A stretch of 64,000 bases of DNA from Actinomadura sp. CNU-125. GTDB taxonomy: Bacteria; Actinomycetota; Actinomycetes; Streptosporangiales; Streptosporangiaceae. Position numbers and translations under genes: made by a program. The stretch lies in assembly GCF_001942465.1 (NCBI RefSeq), contig NZ_MKJY01000555.1, positions 31,520-95,519 of the forward strand, in the 5' to 3' direction. Below, in pieces: positions 9,229-17,917 of this stretch. How positions within the stretch are numbered: the first letter of the stretch is position 1; each line of letters starts with the position of its first letter. Under the pieces are notes generated by a model. It searched no databases. It was not told where the DNA came from and saw nothing but the letters and a program-made list of their open reading frames with translations.

Positions 9229-10171
9229 AGACGTGGTCCTTCGCGGTGTCGGGATCGGCGGGCGGAGCGGCCAGTGCCGCCGCGGCGGCCTCCTCGATCT
9301 CGGCGCGGGCCCGCGCCCGCGCGTCCTCGATCCGTGCGGCGGGGACGGCCGCCGCCGCCAGCTCCCGGGTCAGCCGGGCGATCGGTTCCTCCTCGCGGGC
9401 CCGGTCCAGCTCGCCCGGCCTGCGGTACTGCTCGACGTCCCCGATGTAGTGGCCGACGAGCCGCTGCGTCATCAGCTCCAGCAGCATCGGGCCGCCGCCC
9501 GAACGCGCCCGTCCGACCGCGTCCCGCACGGCCGCCCGCACGGCGGCCGGGTCGTTGCCGTCCACCCGTGCCCCGGCCATGCCGTACCCGGCGGCGCGGC
9601 GCCACAGCTCCGGCTCCCCGACCATCTCGTCGATCGGGGTCAGCTCCGACCAGTAGTTGTTCTCGCAGACGAACACGACCGGCAGCTTGAACGCGGCGGC
9701 CATGTTCAGCGCCTCGTGCGACGCGCCCTGGTTCAGCGCACCGTCCCCGCAGACCGTCAGCGCGACGCGCCCGCTCCCGTCGAACCGTCCGGCCAGCGCG
9801 GCGCCCACCGCGATCGGGAGCCCGGCCCCGACGATCGAGTTCTCGCCGTGGAAACCGTGCTCGGGCGCGGTGAAGTACGCCGAACCGCCCCGGCCCCCGT
9901 TGACGCCCGTCGCGCGTCCCGCGCACTCGGCGATGACGCCCTCGGCGGGCACGCCCCGCGCGAGCGCCCAGCCGTGCCCCCGGTAGGTCGCGAACAGGGC
10001 GTCGTCCGGGCCGAGCTCCGTGCAGGCGCCCACCGGCCCGGCCTCCTGGCCGATGCACAGGTGCACCGACCCGACGACCTCCCCGCCGATCCGCAGTTCG
10101 CGGATCTTCTCCTCCAGCGCCCGGACGCGCCACATCGCGTGCAGATCGGCGAGCCGCTCCGTATCGTCCAT
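9221..10171 (-). CDS. TPP-dependent 2-oxoacid/acetoin dehydrogenase E1, alpha subunit
   Basis: 316 residues. The TPP-binding motif is clear (CGDGALNQGASHEALNMAAA to ENN), as are GSVHLCIGQEAGPVGA and the FATYRGHGWALARG loop with a catalytic-type His. The C-terminal half contains VGHYIGDVEQYRRPGE. ATG at 10171 overlaps the last base of the lyase stop codon. Together with E1 beta it should decarboxylate a 2-oxoacid or cleave an acyloin-like intermediate. The best-known relatives are acetoin dehydrogenase E1 subunits. Confidence 0.92.
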   Translation of the reverse strand: MDDTERLADLHAMWRVRALEEKIRELRIGGEVVGSVHLCIGQEAGPVGACTELGPDDALFATYRGHGWALARGVPAEGVIAECAGRATGVNGGRGGSAYFTAPEHGFHGENSIVGAGLPIAVGAALAGRFDGSGRVALTVCGDGALNQGASHEALNMAAAFKLPVVFVCENNYWSELTPIDEMVGEPELWRRAAGYGMAGARVDGNDPAAVRAAVRDAVGRARSGGGPMLLELMTQRLVGHYIGDVEQYRRPGELDRAREEEPIARLTRELAAAAVPAARIEDARARARAEIEEAAAAALAAPPADPDTAKDHVYA

Positions 10172-11517
10172 TACTGCTTCCCTCCTTCGTCGCGGACGGA
10201 CTTCCACTCGCGCAGCGCGCCGGCCGCGACCGACATCGCCTCGCCCAGATAGTCGGACGGGTCCAGCTTCAGCGGCCCGACCGCCGCGCGGACCTCGTCG
10301 GGCAGGTCGCGCACGCACGTCGCGACCAGGTCGCCGCCCTCGGCGCGGGCCCGCGCCGCGGCCGCGTACACCAGGTCGTGCGCCCGCTCGCGGCCCAGCG
10401 CCGGCGCGAGCCGCATCATCAGCGCCTCGCTCATCAGCAGGCCGTCCAGTTCCACGTTGGCGCGCATCCGGTCGGGGAACACCCGCAGCGAACCGGCCGT
10501 CTCGCCCGCCAGCCGGACGGCCGCGGCCGTGTACTCGGCGACCTGCGGCACCGCGAGCCACTCGACCTGCCACTCCCCGGCGCTGCGCTCGTGCCCCGCC
10601 TCCATCGCCCGGCCGAGCAGGGCGGACGCCCCGGCGGCCGCGACGCCGTAGCCGATGACGGCCTCGGAGTAGATCGGGTTGACCTTCTGCGGCATCGTCG
10701 ACGACGCCCCGCGATGGTGCCCGCCCTCTTCCCCGACCTCGCCGATCTCCGTCCGGGACAGGTCGACGACCTCGCGGGCGAACCGCACGCACGTCGCGGC
10801 CAGCAGCGAGCACGCCTGCCCGAACCGGGCGACCCGGTCGCGCGCCACGTGCCACGGCACGTCGGTGTCGGCGAGCCCGAGCCGCCGCGCGACCCCGCTC
10901 CGCACCCGCGCACCGTCCTCGCCCATGGCCGCGTTCGTGCCGCCCGCACCGAACAGCGACACCACGCCCACGTCCGCGCGCGCCCGGCGGACCTCGGCGA
11001 CCTCCCGGGCCACCTCCCCGAGGAACACCGCCGTCTTCGCGCCGAACGTCGTCGGGACGGCCTGCTGCGCGTGCGTGCGCGCGGCCATCACCACCTTGGC
11101 GTTCGCGCCGGTCAGCTCCGCCAGCGCGTCCCCGAACCGCACCGCGAGCTCGATCAGCCGGTCGCACGACCGGACGAGCTGCAGCGCCAGCCCGGTGTCC
11201 ATGATGTCCTGGGTCGTGGCGCCGTAGTGGACCCGCCCGTCCGGCCCCTGCGGCAGGTGCCCGGCGAGCTGCCGGATCAGCGGGAGGATCGGATACCCGA
11301 CGTTGCGCGACCGCTCCCACAGCAGGTCCATGTCGATCAGCTCGGCACGGCAGACGGCGCTCACGGCGTCGGCGTCGTCCCTCGTCAGCAACCCCACGTC
11401 CGCTTGGGCCTGGGCGAGCGCCGACTCGGTCCGCAACCAGGCGTCGACGGTGTTCTCCGGCGACCAGACGCGCACCATCTCCTCGTCCCGGTACAGCGCG
11501 GACAGCAGGTGACCCAT
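10171..11517 (-). CDS. Fumarase/aspartase-superfamily lyase (adenylosuccinate lyase / cycloisomerase type)
   Basis: 448 residues with the superfamily signature GASSTMPQKVNP and the upstream conserved regions HYGATTQDIMDTG and ARTHAQQAVPTTFG. These resemble 3-carboxy-cis,cis-muconate cycloisomerase and class-II adenylosuccinate lyases. It starts at ATG 11517, overlapping the SDR stop (ATGA), and its TAA overlaps the E1 alpha start. Family chemistry is beta-elimination giving fumarate or an analogue, or cycloisomerisation. It is not an ordinary purine gene here: no purine neighbours and full translational coupling with TPP-enzyme genes. Confidence 0.88.
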   Translation of the reverse strand: MGHLLSALYRDEEMVRVWSPENTVDAWLRTESALAQAQADVGLLTRDDADAVSAVCRAELIDMDLLWERSRNVGYPILPLIRQLAGHLPQGPDGRVHYGATTQDIMDTGLALQLVRSCDRLIELAVRFGDALAELTGANAKVVMAARTHAQQAVPTTFGAKTAVFLGEVAREVAEVRRARADVGVVSLFGAGGTNAAMGEDGARVRSGVARRLGLADTDVPWHVARDRVARFGQACSLLAATCVRFAREVVDLSRTEIGEVGEEGGHHRGASSTMPQKVNPIYSEAVIGYGVAAAGASALLGRAMEAGHERSAGEWQVEWLAVPQVAEYTAAAVRLAGETAGSLRVFPDRMRANVELDGLLMSEALMMRLAPALGRERAHDLVYAAAARARAEGGDLVATCVRDLPDEVRAAVGPLKLDPSDYLGEAMSVAAGALREWKSVRDEGGKQ

Positions 11518-12263
11518 CAGTCCATCTCCAGTCCGCCGTCGACGTTGATCGCCTGGCCCGTCACGTACGAGGCGAGGTCGCTGAGCAGGAACGCCACCAC
11601 CGCGGCGAGCTCCTCGGGACGCCCGTCCCGCTTCAGCGCGGTCGCCCCCGTCACCTCGTCGAGGTAGGCACGGCCCGCCCCGGCCCCGAATCTGCGCTCG
11701 CGCTCGGCGATGATCCCCTCCCACATCGGCGTCATGAACACGCCGGGACAGACCGCGTTGACCCGCACCGCCGGTCCGTACGCCAGCGCCGCCGACTTCG
11801 TCAGCGACAGCAGCGCCGCCTTCGACGCCGCGTAGTGCGCCGCGTTCGGACGTCCCGACCGCGCCGCGACCGACGCGAGCGTGACGATCGCGCCGTTCTC
11901 CATCAACGCCGCCGCCTGCTGGACGACGTGGAAGACCGACGTCAGGTTCAGGTCGACGATCCGCCCCCACTCCTCGGGCGTGAGCCGGGCCAGCTCCTTG
12001 GTCTGCATGGCACCGGCGCAGTTGACCAGCCCGTCCAGCCCGCCGAGCGCCTCCGCCGCCCGCCCGGGCAGCGCCCGGGCCTGCTCGGGGTCGGCGAGGT
12101 CGACCGCCAGCGGCACCGCGCCCGCGACGTCGTCCTCGCGCACATCGGCCGCGACCACCCGCGCACCGCACCCGGCGAGGTGCGCCACGACCGCCCTCCC
12201 GAGGCCCCCGGCGGCACCGGTCACCAGGACCCGCCGCCCGCTGAGAGTCGGCTCCACGGTCAC
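11517..12263 (-). CDS. Short-chain dehydrogenase/reductase (SDR)
   Basis: 248 residues of the classical SDR family: cofactor motif TGAAGGLG, NCAG motif, active-site YAASK with upstream Ser (TLASVAARSG), and the C-terminal SYVTGQAINVDGG. An acidic residue after beta-2 (VVAADVRED) favours NAD. Start GTG at 12263 with GGAG upstream; the gene leads the unit behind the operator-like site. A sugar, sugar-acid or keto-deoxy-acid dehydrogenase is a reasonable role. Confidence 0.92.
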   Translation of the reverse strand: MTVEPTLSGRRVLVTGAAGGLGRAVVAHLAGCGARVVAADVREDDVAGAVPLAVDLADPEQARALPGRAAEALGGLDGLVNCAGAMQTKELARLTPEEWGRIVDLNLTSVFHVVQQAAALMENGAIVTLASVAARSGRPNAAHYAASKAALLSLTKSAALAYGPAVRVNAVCPGVFMTPMWEGIIAERERRFGAGAGRAYLDEVTGATALKRDGRPEELAAVVAFLLSDLASYVTGQAINVDGGLEMD

Positions 12264-12274
12264 GTTCCACTCCG

Positions 12275-12290
12275 TTCAATCGATTGACTA
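12275..12290. promoter_or_regulatory. LacI-type operator in front of the SDR-lyase-E1 unit
   Basis: Contains the 12-bp perfect palindrome TCAATCGATTGA (12276-12287) with a central CG, 12 bases upstream of the SDR start, and matches the site at 8201-8216. Two such sites in front of two adjacent co-directional units suggest a shared repressor, probably the LacI protein encoded at 491-1526. Confidence 0.65.
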
Positions 12291-12379
12291 CCGCGGAAAC
12301 GTAACCCACGACACACAACCGGCACAACCCCCCGACCTCCACGTCCGTCGACCGCGCCCCGTCCCGTCCCGTCGACGGT

Positions 12380-12886
12380 TCAGTCGCGCCACACCACGAC
12401 GGCCAGGTGATTCTCGGCGGCCACGGCGTAGAAATCGCGGAGCGCGTTGAAATGCGTGGTGATGTAAGGCCGCGGATCGCCAATGAAGTCGGCAAGGGCT
12501 CCGAGGATCGCGGCCTTCAATTTCCGAGGGTCCGATGGCAGCACAGAAAGAACATGACCCATGTCGATGTCACATAGCGCGGCCGCCAGCGTGAGAACGT
12601 CGGACGGCTCCAGAGCCTTGGGCTGCTCCCAAACCGAGTACGGGTGATCACGGTAAGCGGGATTGACCTCGTCATCTCCGCCGGTCGCCCGCCGCAGGGC
12701 GGGTACATTGCCGACACCGGCGCGCTCGCACACGCGGATCAGGGCGTCGTCCGCCCAGTCCAGATCAAGGTGCTCCGACGCCGGGACCAGCTCGAACGAG
12801 CACAGTCCGTCCAGCTCGGCGACCGAGCGCCGGCACTCGGAGAGCCGTCCGGGCGTGATCCGGGCAAGCTGCGTCGTAATCGCCAC
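12380..12886 (-). CDS. DUF1877 (YfbM-like) family protein
   Basis: 168 residues in the length range of DUF1877. The typical C-terminal block is present: a helix, then YITTHFNALRDFYAVAAENH ending in VVVW. The N-terminus reads AITTQLARITPGRLSECRRS. GTG at 12886 is chosen because the family begins about here; an ATG 15 codons earlier is possible. The coding region is less GC-rich than its neighbours. Function unknown; such proteins occur as stand-alone genes and near toxin-type loci. Confidence 0.65.
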   Translation of the reverse strand: MAITTQLARITPGRLSECRRSVAELDGLCSFELVPASEHLDLDWADDALIRVCERAGVGNVPALRRATGGDDEVNPAYRDHPYSVWEQPKALEPSDVLTLAAALCDIDMGHVLSVLPSDPRKLKAAILGALADFIGDPRPYITTHFNALRDFYAVAAENHLAVVVWRD

Positions 12887-13009
12887 GCTCGAAGTCTCGC
12901 ACCCTGCATCCGTTGGAACGATGCAATTCATTTCGGCCGCACCGCGGCATTCTCAAGGCCCGGTACCGGTCATCGCGCGATGGGCCGGTGCGGCCTTGGG
13001 GAGCGCCGG

Positions 13010-14805
13010 TCAGGAGCGTTGGAGGTTGGCGCTCTCGCTGGTTTCCATGTCCTCCCACGCAAGGCCCACGCCGCTCGGGGTGAGCAACTGCTCTCCGCCG
13101 AGCACGCACCCAGCCGTCTGGGTGAGCAGCCGGATCGGAATGAAGTGGATCTGCTTTTCGGCGGAGATCAGCATGGCCGTGGACTCGCAGGTCAGATCGC
13201 CGACGGTGGTGGTGATCTTGATGCTTTCGGTCCCGACGGCGCCGCCGCCGATGTCGAACCGCCTGCGCATCCCCTGCGTGGGGACGGTCGCGGTGAGCCC
13301 CAGGGCCGTCCCCGACCAGCTTCCGCGCAGTTCCGCCGGCACCGACTCGTGCTTGGCGCGGGCCAGGGTGCCCGACATGCCCTGCGCGGTCCAGTGGACA
13401 TCGGCTTCGTTCAGGGTCATCGACTGGCTGGGCGGGACCTCGCACTGGCCGGGCGGAATGCTCCGGGTGAGGCGGGGGCGAAGGGACACCGAGGGAGAGG
13501 CCGACGTCATCGTGGCGGCGTATTCGCATATCTGGTTGGCGCCGGTCGTGCGGATCCGGGCGACGTCCGCGCCGAGTTCGCCTTGCACAAGGGTGACGCG
13601 GTGATGCCGCCACATGCCGCCCTCGCCCTCCTGGACCGACCCGTCCCACGTACCGACCATGTCCGCGGGCACGTCGCCCCGACCGGCGGCCCCGCCCCCG
13701 GCGCCGCCGCCCGAACCGGTGGCGTTCGTCCTGTCGCCGTCCAGGAGGGCGATGACCAGGCCGACCGCGACGGTGCCGACGGCGGCCGCGGCCCCGGCCG
13801 CCACCAGCGCCCGCGACGCGGGGCGGGCGACCGCGTGTTCGTCTCGGCGGCGGTGAGGTCGTCCCGGGCGGCAGTGCCGGCACCGTCGGCGGGGTCGCGC
13901 CGCCCCGGGTCCGGCGGGGGCCTCGGCGGTGTCCAGGGCGAGCAGTCCGGCGGCGTGGCGGCCCAGTTCGGCGAGGACCTCGGCCGGCAACCAGCGGTCG
14001 GGCACCGGCGGCAACGACTCGAGAATCTCGGCCGGGGTGGGACGCCGCTCGGGCTCCTTGGCCAGGCAGGACTCCGCGAGAGCACGCACCGGCCCGGACA
14101 TGCCCTCCATATCCGGTGGCTCCTGCAAGACGCGGAAGAGCAGCGCGTGCAGTCCGTTCGCTCCCGAGCCGAACGGGCGGCGGCCGGTCGCCGCGTACAC
14201 CAGCACCGAGCCGAGGCTGAAGACGTCGCAGGCCGCGGTGACGTCGGCACCGCGGACCTGCTCGGGCGCCATGAAGGGCGGCGAGCCGATCAGGGCCCCC
14301 GACCGGGTGGCGACGCTCGCGTCCACCGCGCGCACGATGCCGAAGTCGATCACTCGCGGCCCGTCGATCGTCACCAGCACATTGGACGGCTTGAGGTCGC
14401 GGTGGATCAGGTCGCAGGCGTGCACGGCCTGCAGCGCACGGGCGAGCCCGGCCGCCAGCGCGAGGACCGACGCCTCGGGCAGCGGGCCGTGCCGTTCCAC
14501 CGTCTCTGCGAGCGTGGGACCGGGCACATAGCCGGTGGCGACCCAAGGGGCGGCGGACTCGGTGTCGGCGTCCAGGACGGGCGCCGTCCACTCGCCGCCG
14601 TCCGGCGCGCGGCCTCCACCTCGCGGCGGAACCTCCGGAGGAAGACCGGGTCACCGGCCAGCTCGGCATGCACCAGTTTGACGGCGACGGTCCGGCCGCC
14701 GCGGGAGCGCCCCAGGTAGACCCGGCCCATGCCGCCGGAACCGAGCCGCCCGAGCAGGCGGTAGCCGCCGACCTCCTCCGGGTCGCCGGGACTCAGAACC
14801 TCCAC
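13010..14805 (-). CDS. Membrane serine/threonine protein kinase (frameshift near 14608)
   Basis: About 598 residues after correction. Kinase domain: glycine loop GRLGSGGMGRVYLGR, VAVKLVH lysine, catalytic loop HRDLKPSNVLV, DFG (IDFGIVRA), MAPEQ and DVFSLGSVLV. A Pro/Arg-rich linker leads to one membrane segment (ALVAAGAAAAVGTVAVGLVI), then an extracytoplasmic region of about 230 residues with two similar halves (MVGTWDGSVQ... and LRGSWSGTAL...). GTG at 14805 has GGAGG six bases upstream. The shift lies between REVEAAR and DGGEWTAPVLDAD. The outer domain is not PASTA and not one I recognise; the substrate is unknown. Confidence 0.88.
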
Positions 14806-14863
14806 GCCCACCCTCCCTGCAGAAGATCGCGGATCACGTAACGGTGGGGCCGCCCCGGGCCGC

Positions 14864-15322
14864 TCAGGACGTGGCGGGGTCGTCTTCGGGGGCGAGCCGC
14901 GTCCAGACGGCGGCGAGGTTCCGCAGGTCGTCGTCGTCGAGGCGGTCGAAGAAGAGGCGGCGCAGGTCGTCGTACTGCTGCTTCCATGCCTTGCGCAGCA
15001 GCGCCCGCCCCTCACGGGTCAGGATCACCTCGAAGCCGCGACCGTCCTCGGCCGACCGCCGCCGCTCGATCAGCCCGCGCTTCTCCAGCCGGTCGGCGAG
15101 CCGGGTGAACCCGCCGGTCGACATCACCCGGCGCTCGGCCAGCTCGGACATCCGCATTCCGTCACGGCCGGCATCGCCGAGCAGGGCCAGGACGCTGTAC
15201 TCGGCCATGCTCACGCCGAACGGCGCAAGACCGGCCTCGATCTCCCGCCAGATCCGATCATGCGCGTACAGGAACCCGCGCCAAGCCTGGTCTTCGAGCT
15301 CACTCAGCCGCACGGTCGCCAT
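14864..15322 (-). CDS. MarR-family transcriptional regulator
   Basis: 152 residues with a winged helix (MRMSELAERRVMSTGGFTRL, recognition helix; LIERRRSAEDGRGFEVILT, wing). Starts at ATG 15322. It is divergent from a luciferase-like monooxygenase and FMN reductase, and the 259-bp gap holds two related palindromes (15368-15381 and 15520-15533). The expected role is ligand-relieved repression of that pair and of itself. Confidence 0.92.
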   Translation of the reverse strand: MATVRLSELEDQAWRGFLYAHDRIWREIEAGLAPFGVSMAEYSVLALLGDAGRDGMRMSELAERRVMSTGGFTRLADRLEKRGLIERRRSAEDGRGFEVILTREGRALLRKAWKQQYDDLRRLFFDRLDDDDLRNLAAVWTRLAPEDDPATS

Positions 15323-15367
15323 GCCGCGAACAATACCGCCCCCAGGGGCGACGAAGCCCGCGAAGCC

Positions 15368-15381
15368 TGACTGCGCAGGCA
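15368..15381. promoter_or_regulatory. Imperfect MarR-type operator (proximal to marR)
   Basis: TGACTGCGCAGGCA differs at two positions from the perfect palindrome at 15520 and lies 46 bp upstream of the MarR start. Confidence 0.5.
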
Positions 15382-15519
15382 GCGGTACGGGCCGGCGCCC
15401 TCCCCTGTGCGGCCGACCGTCCGGCGGCGACGAGCCCGCGCGTCGCGGCGGCCGCTTCCCCCCATTCCCGGATTCTCCGCGGGTCGTCAGGCGGCGGCAC
15501 GGCCCCGGCCGGAAATATT

Positions 15520-15533
15520 TGTCTGCGCAGACA
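15520..15533. promoter_or_regulatory. Perfect 14-bp palindromic MarR-type operator
   Basis: TGTCTGCGCAGACA is a perfect palindrome 48 bp upstream of the monooxygenase start, next to an AT-rich AAATATTTG stretch that may be promoter DNA. The partner site at 15368 shares 12 of 14 bases. Confidence 0.6.
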
Positions 15534-15580
15534 TGTTCTGGGACGGTGACCGCACCGCACGAGAGAGACGAGGACCAGAA

Positions 15581-16642
15581 ATGACGTTCGAGATCGGAAT
15601 CCTGACCTTCGGGGAGATCACCGCGGACCACGCCACCGGAGAGCTTCCGTCCCCGCGGCGCAGAATGCGGGAGACGATCGAAATGGCGCAGGTGGCCGAG
15701 CAGGTCGGCCTGGACGTGTTCGGCGTCGGAGAGCACCACCGCACCGACTTCGTCGCGTCCGCCCCGGCCATCGTGCTCGCCGCCGCCGCGCAGGCCACCG
15801 AGAAGATCAGGCTGACCAGCGGGGTCACCGTGCTCGGCTCGGAAGACCCGGTACGCGTGTGGGAGCAGTTCGCCACGATCGACCTGATCTCCGGCGGCCG
15901 CGCCGAGATCATCGCGGGGCGCGGCTCCTACACCGAGTCCTTCCCGCTGTTCGGGTACGACCTGAAGGACTACGCGGACCTCTTCCGCGAGAACCTCGAC
16001 CTGCTGCTCAAGATCCGCGACCGGAACCCGCTCACCTGGTCGGGCCGCTTCCGCGCCCCGCTGCTCGACGCCGACATCGCGCCGCGCGCGGCCGGGGACA
16101 CCCTCCCGATCTGGGTCGGCGTCGGCGGCTCGCCCGCCTCGGCCGTCGGCACCGGCCGGCTCGGCCTGCCCATGACGCTCGCCCTGCTGCTCGGGCCGAT
16201 CACCTTCCACCGGGAGACCGTCGACCTCTACCGGTCCGCCGCGGCCGAGGCCGGGCACGACGCGGACGCGCTGCCGATCGCCCTCACCGCGCACGGCTAC
16301 GTCGGCCGCACCGGCCGGCACGCCCGCGACACCATGTACCCCTACTTCGCCAAGGGCATGATGGACAACAACCACCGGCGCGGCCGCGGCTTCAAGATGC
16401 CCCGGGCCGCGTTCGACGCCCAGTCGTCCCCCGCCGCCGGGCTGCTGGTGGGCGGCCCGCAGGAGCTGATCGACAAGCTCATGCGCTACCGCGAGCTGTA
16501 CGGGCTGAGCCGCGTGCTCGTCCACATCGGTTTCGGCGGGATGCCGCAGCGGGAGGTCCTGGAGGCGATCGAGCGTCTCGGCACCGAGGTGGCCCCCGTC
16601 GTCCGCCGCGAGACCGTCGCGACCCCGGAGGTGACGGCATGA
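15581..16642 (+). CDS. LLM-class FMN-dependent monooxygenase (CE1758-like)
   Basis: 353 residues of the bacterial-luciferase superfamily: GVGEHHRTDFVASAPAIVLA, LTSGVTVLGSEDPVRVWEQF, DLISGGRAEIIAGRGSYTES, and an LHIGFGG-like C-terminal block (VLVHIGFGGMPQ). ATG at 15581. Its stop overlaps the ATG of the FMN reductase gene, so oxygenase and flavin reductase are co-translated as a two-component system. It oxidises an unknown organic substrate with FMNH2 and O2. Probably MarR-controlled through the palindromes upstream. Confidence 0.9.
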   Translation: MTFEIGILTFGEITADHATGELPSPRRRMRETIEMAQVAEQVGLDVFGVGEHHRTDFVASAPAIVLAAAAQATEKIRLTSGVTVLGSEDPVRVWEQFATIDLISGGRAEIIAGRGSYTESFPLFGYDLKDYADLFRENLDLLLKIRDRNPLTWSGRFRAPLLDADIAPRAAGDTLPIWVGVGGSPASAVGTGRLGLPMTLALLLGPITFHRETVDLYRSAAAEAGHDADALPIALTAHGYVGRTGRHARDTMYPYFAKGMMDNNHRRGRGFKMPRAAFDAQSSPAAGLLVGGPQELIDKLMRYRELYGLSRVLVHIGFGGMPQREVLEAIERLGTEVAPVVRRETVATPEVTA

Positions 16643-17277
16643 CCGGCGCTCTCGGCGCGGCCCCGCCGTCGGGCACCGCCGCGACCCCCCTCCGGGTCGT
16701 CGTCGTCAACGGCAGCCCGAGCGAGAAGTCCAAGACCATGGGGCTGGTCGACGTCGTCGTCGGCACCCTGCGCGACCTTCTCGCGGCGGAGGCCCTCACC
16801 GTCGAGGAGACCAGAATCGACGTCTACCGCCTGGGCCCCGGGTTCACCGGAGCCCTGGAACGCGACGGCGTCGCCCCCGACGTGGAGGCCGCCCTCCGCC
16901 GCGCGGAGGAGAGCGACCTGCTGATCGCGGCCACTCCGGTGTTCCGCGGGTCCTACACCGGGATGTTCAAGCACTTCTTCGATCTCGTCGACCAGTACGC
17001 CCTCGCCAACAAGCCCGTGTTCCTGGCCGCCACCGGCGGCGGCGACCACCACGCGCTCGTCCTGGAACACGCCCTGCGGCCCCTGTTCGGGTTCTTCCAG
17101 GCGCTGACCGTGCCCGTCGGCGTCTTCGCGTCGTCGGGCGACTTCGACGGGACGAACCTGCTCAACCCGCGCGTCCACGGACGCGTCGAGATGGCGCTCA
17201 CCGACGTGGCCGACGTCCTGAAGGCCCGTGCCGGGACGAGGACGGACGCGCGGCTCAGCCTCGCACGGGGTAGGTGA
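16639..17277 (+). CDS. NAD(P)H-dependent FMN reductase (CE1759-like)
   Basis: 212 residues of the flavodoxin-like NADPH-FMN reductase family: phosphate-binding loop VVVVNGSPSEKSKT, TPVFRGSYTGMFKHFFD, and LAATGGGDHHALVLEHALRP. It supplies reduced FMN to the monooxygenase just upstream (overlap ATGA at 16639-16642). Its 3' end overlaps the convergent dehydrogenase gene by 23 bp, so the two ends share sequence and no terminator is seen between them. Confidence 0.9.
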   Translation: MTGALGAAPPSGTAATPLRVVVVNGSPSEKSKTMGLVDVVVGTLRDLLAAEALTVEETRIDVYRLGPGFTGALERDGVAPDVEAALRRAEESDLLIAATPVFRGSYTGMFKHFFDLVDQYALANKPVFLAATGGGDHHALVLEHALRPLFGFFQALTVPVGVFASSGDFDGTNLLNPRVHGRVEMALTDVADVLKARAGTRTDARLSLARGR

Positions 17278-17917
17278 TGCGGCGCGCGTCGGCCAGGTTG
17301 GCGGCGAGTTGCTCGCGCGTCTGGTGGGCGTGCGACAGCCAGGCGGGCTGGCCCGGGCCGCTCCGCCAGGACTCGCTGAGCGGACTGTTGTCGACGGTGT
17401 CGAAGCCGAACTCGTCGTACAGGCGCGTGACGAGCTCCACCGCCTCGGGGTGGTCGCTGGAGACCGAGAGGGCGTGCCGGTCGGGGGTCCCCGGGGCACT
17501 GGCGGACAGGAAGAGGCGCGGCGCCTGGACGTGCGTGAACGCCTTGGCGACCTTCGAGGCGGGCAACTGCTCCTGCCGCAGTTCGTGCACGGTCTTCTCC
17601 CCCGAGTCGACCGCCGGGAAGTGGCCGTCGCGCCAGGGCATGTAGTTGTTGGTGTCGAGCACGATCTTGCCTGCGAGCTGCTCGACCGGCATGTCGTTGA
17701 CCGGCTTGAGCGGGACGGCGACGATCACGAAGTCGCCCGCCTCGGCGGCGTCGGCCGCCGAGGCGGCACGGGCCGAGGGCCCGAGCTCGTCGACGAGGTC
17801 CGCCAGCGTCTCCGGTCCTCGCGAATTGGCGATGACCACCTGGTAACCGTGCGCGACGGCCGCGCGGGCGAGTTGTCCGCCCACCTCGCCCGCCCCGATG
17901 ATGCCGATCGTGGTCAC
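17255..17917 (-). CDS. NADPH-dependent F420 reductase-like oxidoreductase
   Basis: 220 residues with an N-terminal Rossmann motif (TIGIIGAGEVGGQLARAAVA) followed by the NADP-type loop VVIANSRGPETL, then DFVIVAVPLKPVNDM and the conserved LDTNNYMPWRDG. This matches F420:NADP oxidoreductases and related YqcG/COG2085 proteins. GTG at 17917 overlaps the stop of the upstream regulator (GTGA), so they form an operon. Cofactor and substrate remain inferred. Confidence 0.88.
   Translation of the reverse strand: MTTIGIIGAGEVGGQLARAAVAHGYQVVIANSRGPETLADLVDELGPSARAASAADAAEAGDFVIVAVPLKPVNDMPVEQLAGKIVLDTNNYMPWRDGHFPAVDSGEKTVHELRQEQLPASKVAKAFTHVQAPRLFLSASAPGTPDRHALSVSSDHPEAVELVTRLYDEFGFDTVDNSPLSESWRSGPGQPAWLSHAHQTREQLAANLADARRITYPVRG

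Noticed and set aside
12644..14719. 691-codon plus-strand frame opposite the kinase gene
   Set aside because: Low-complexity composition; the minus strand carries complete kinase motifs in the same place.
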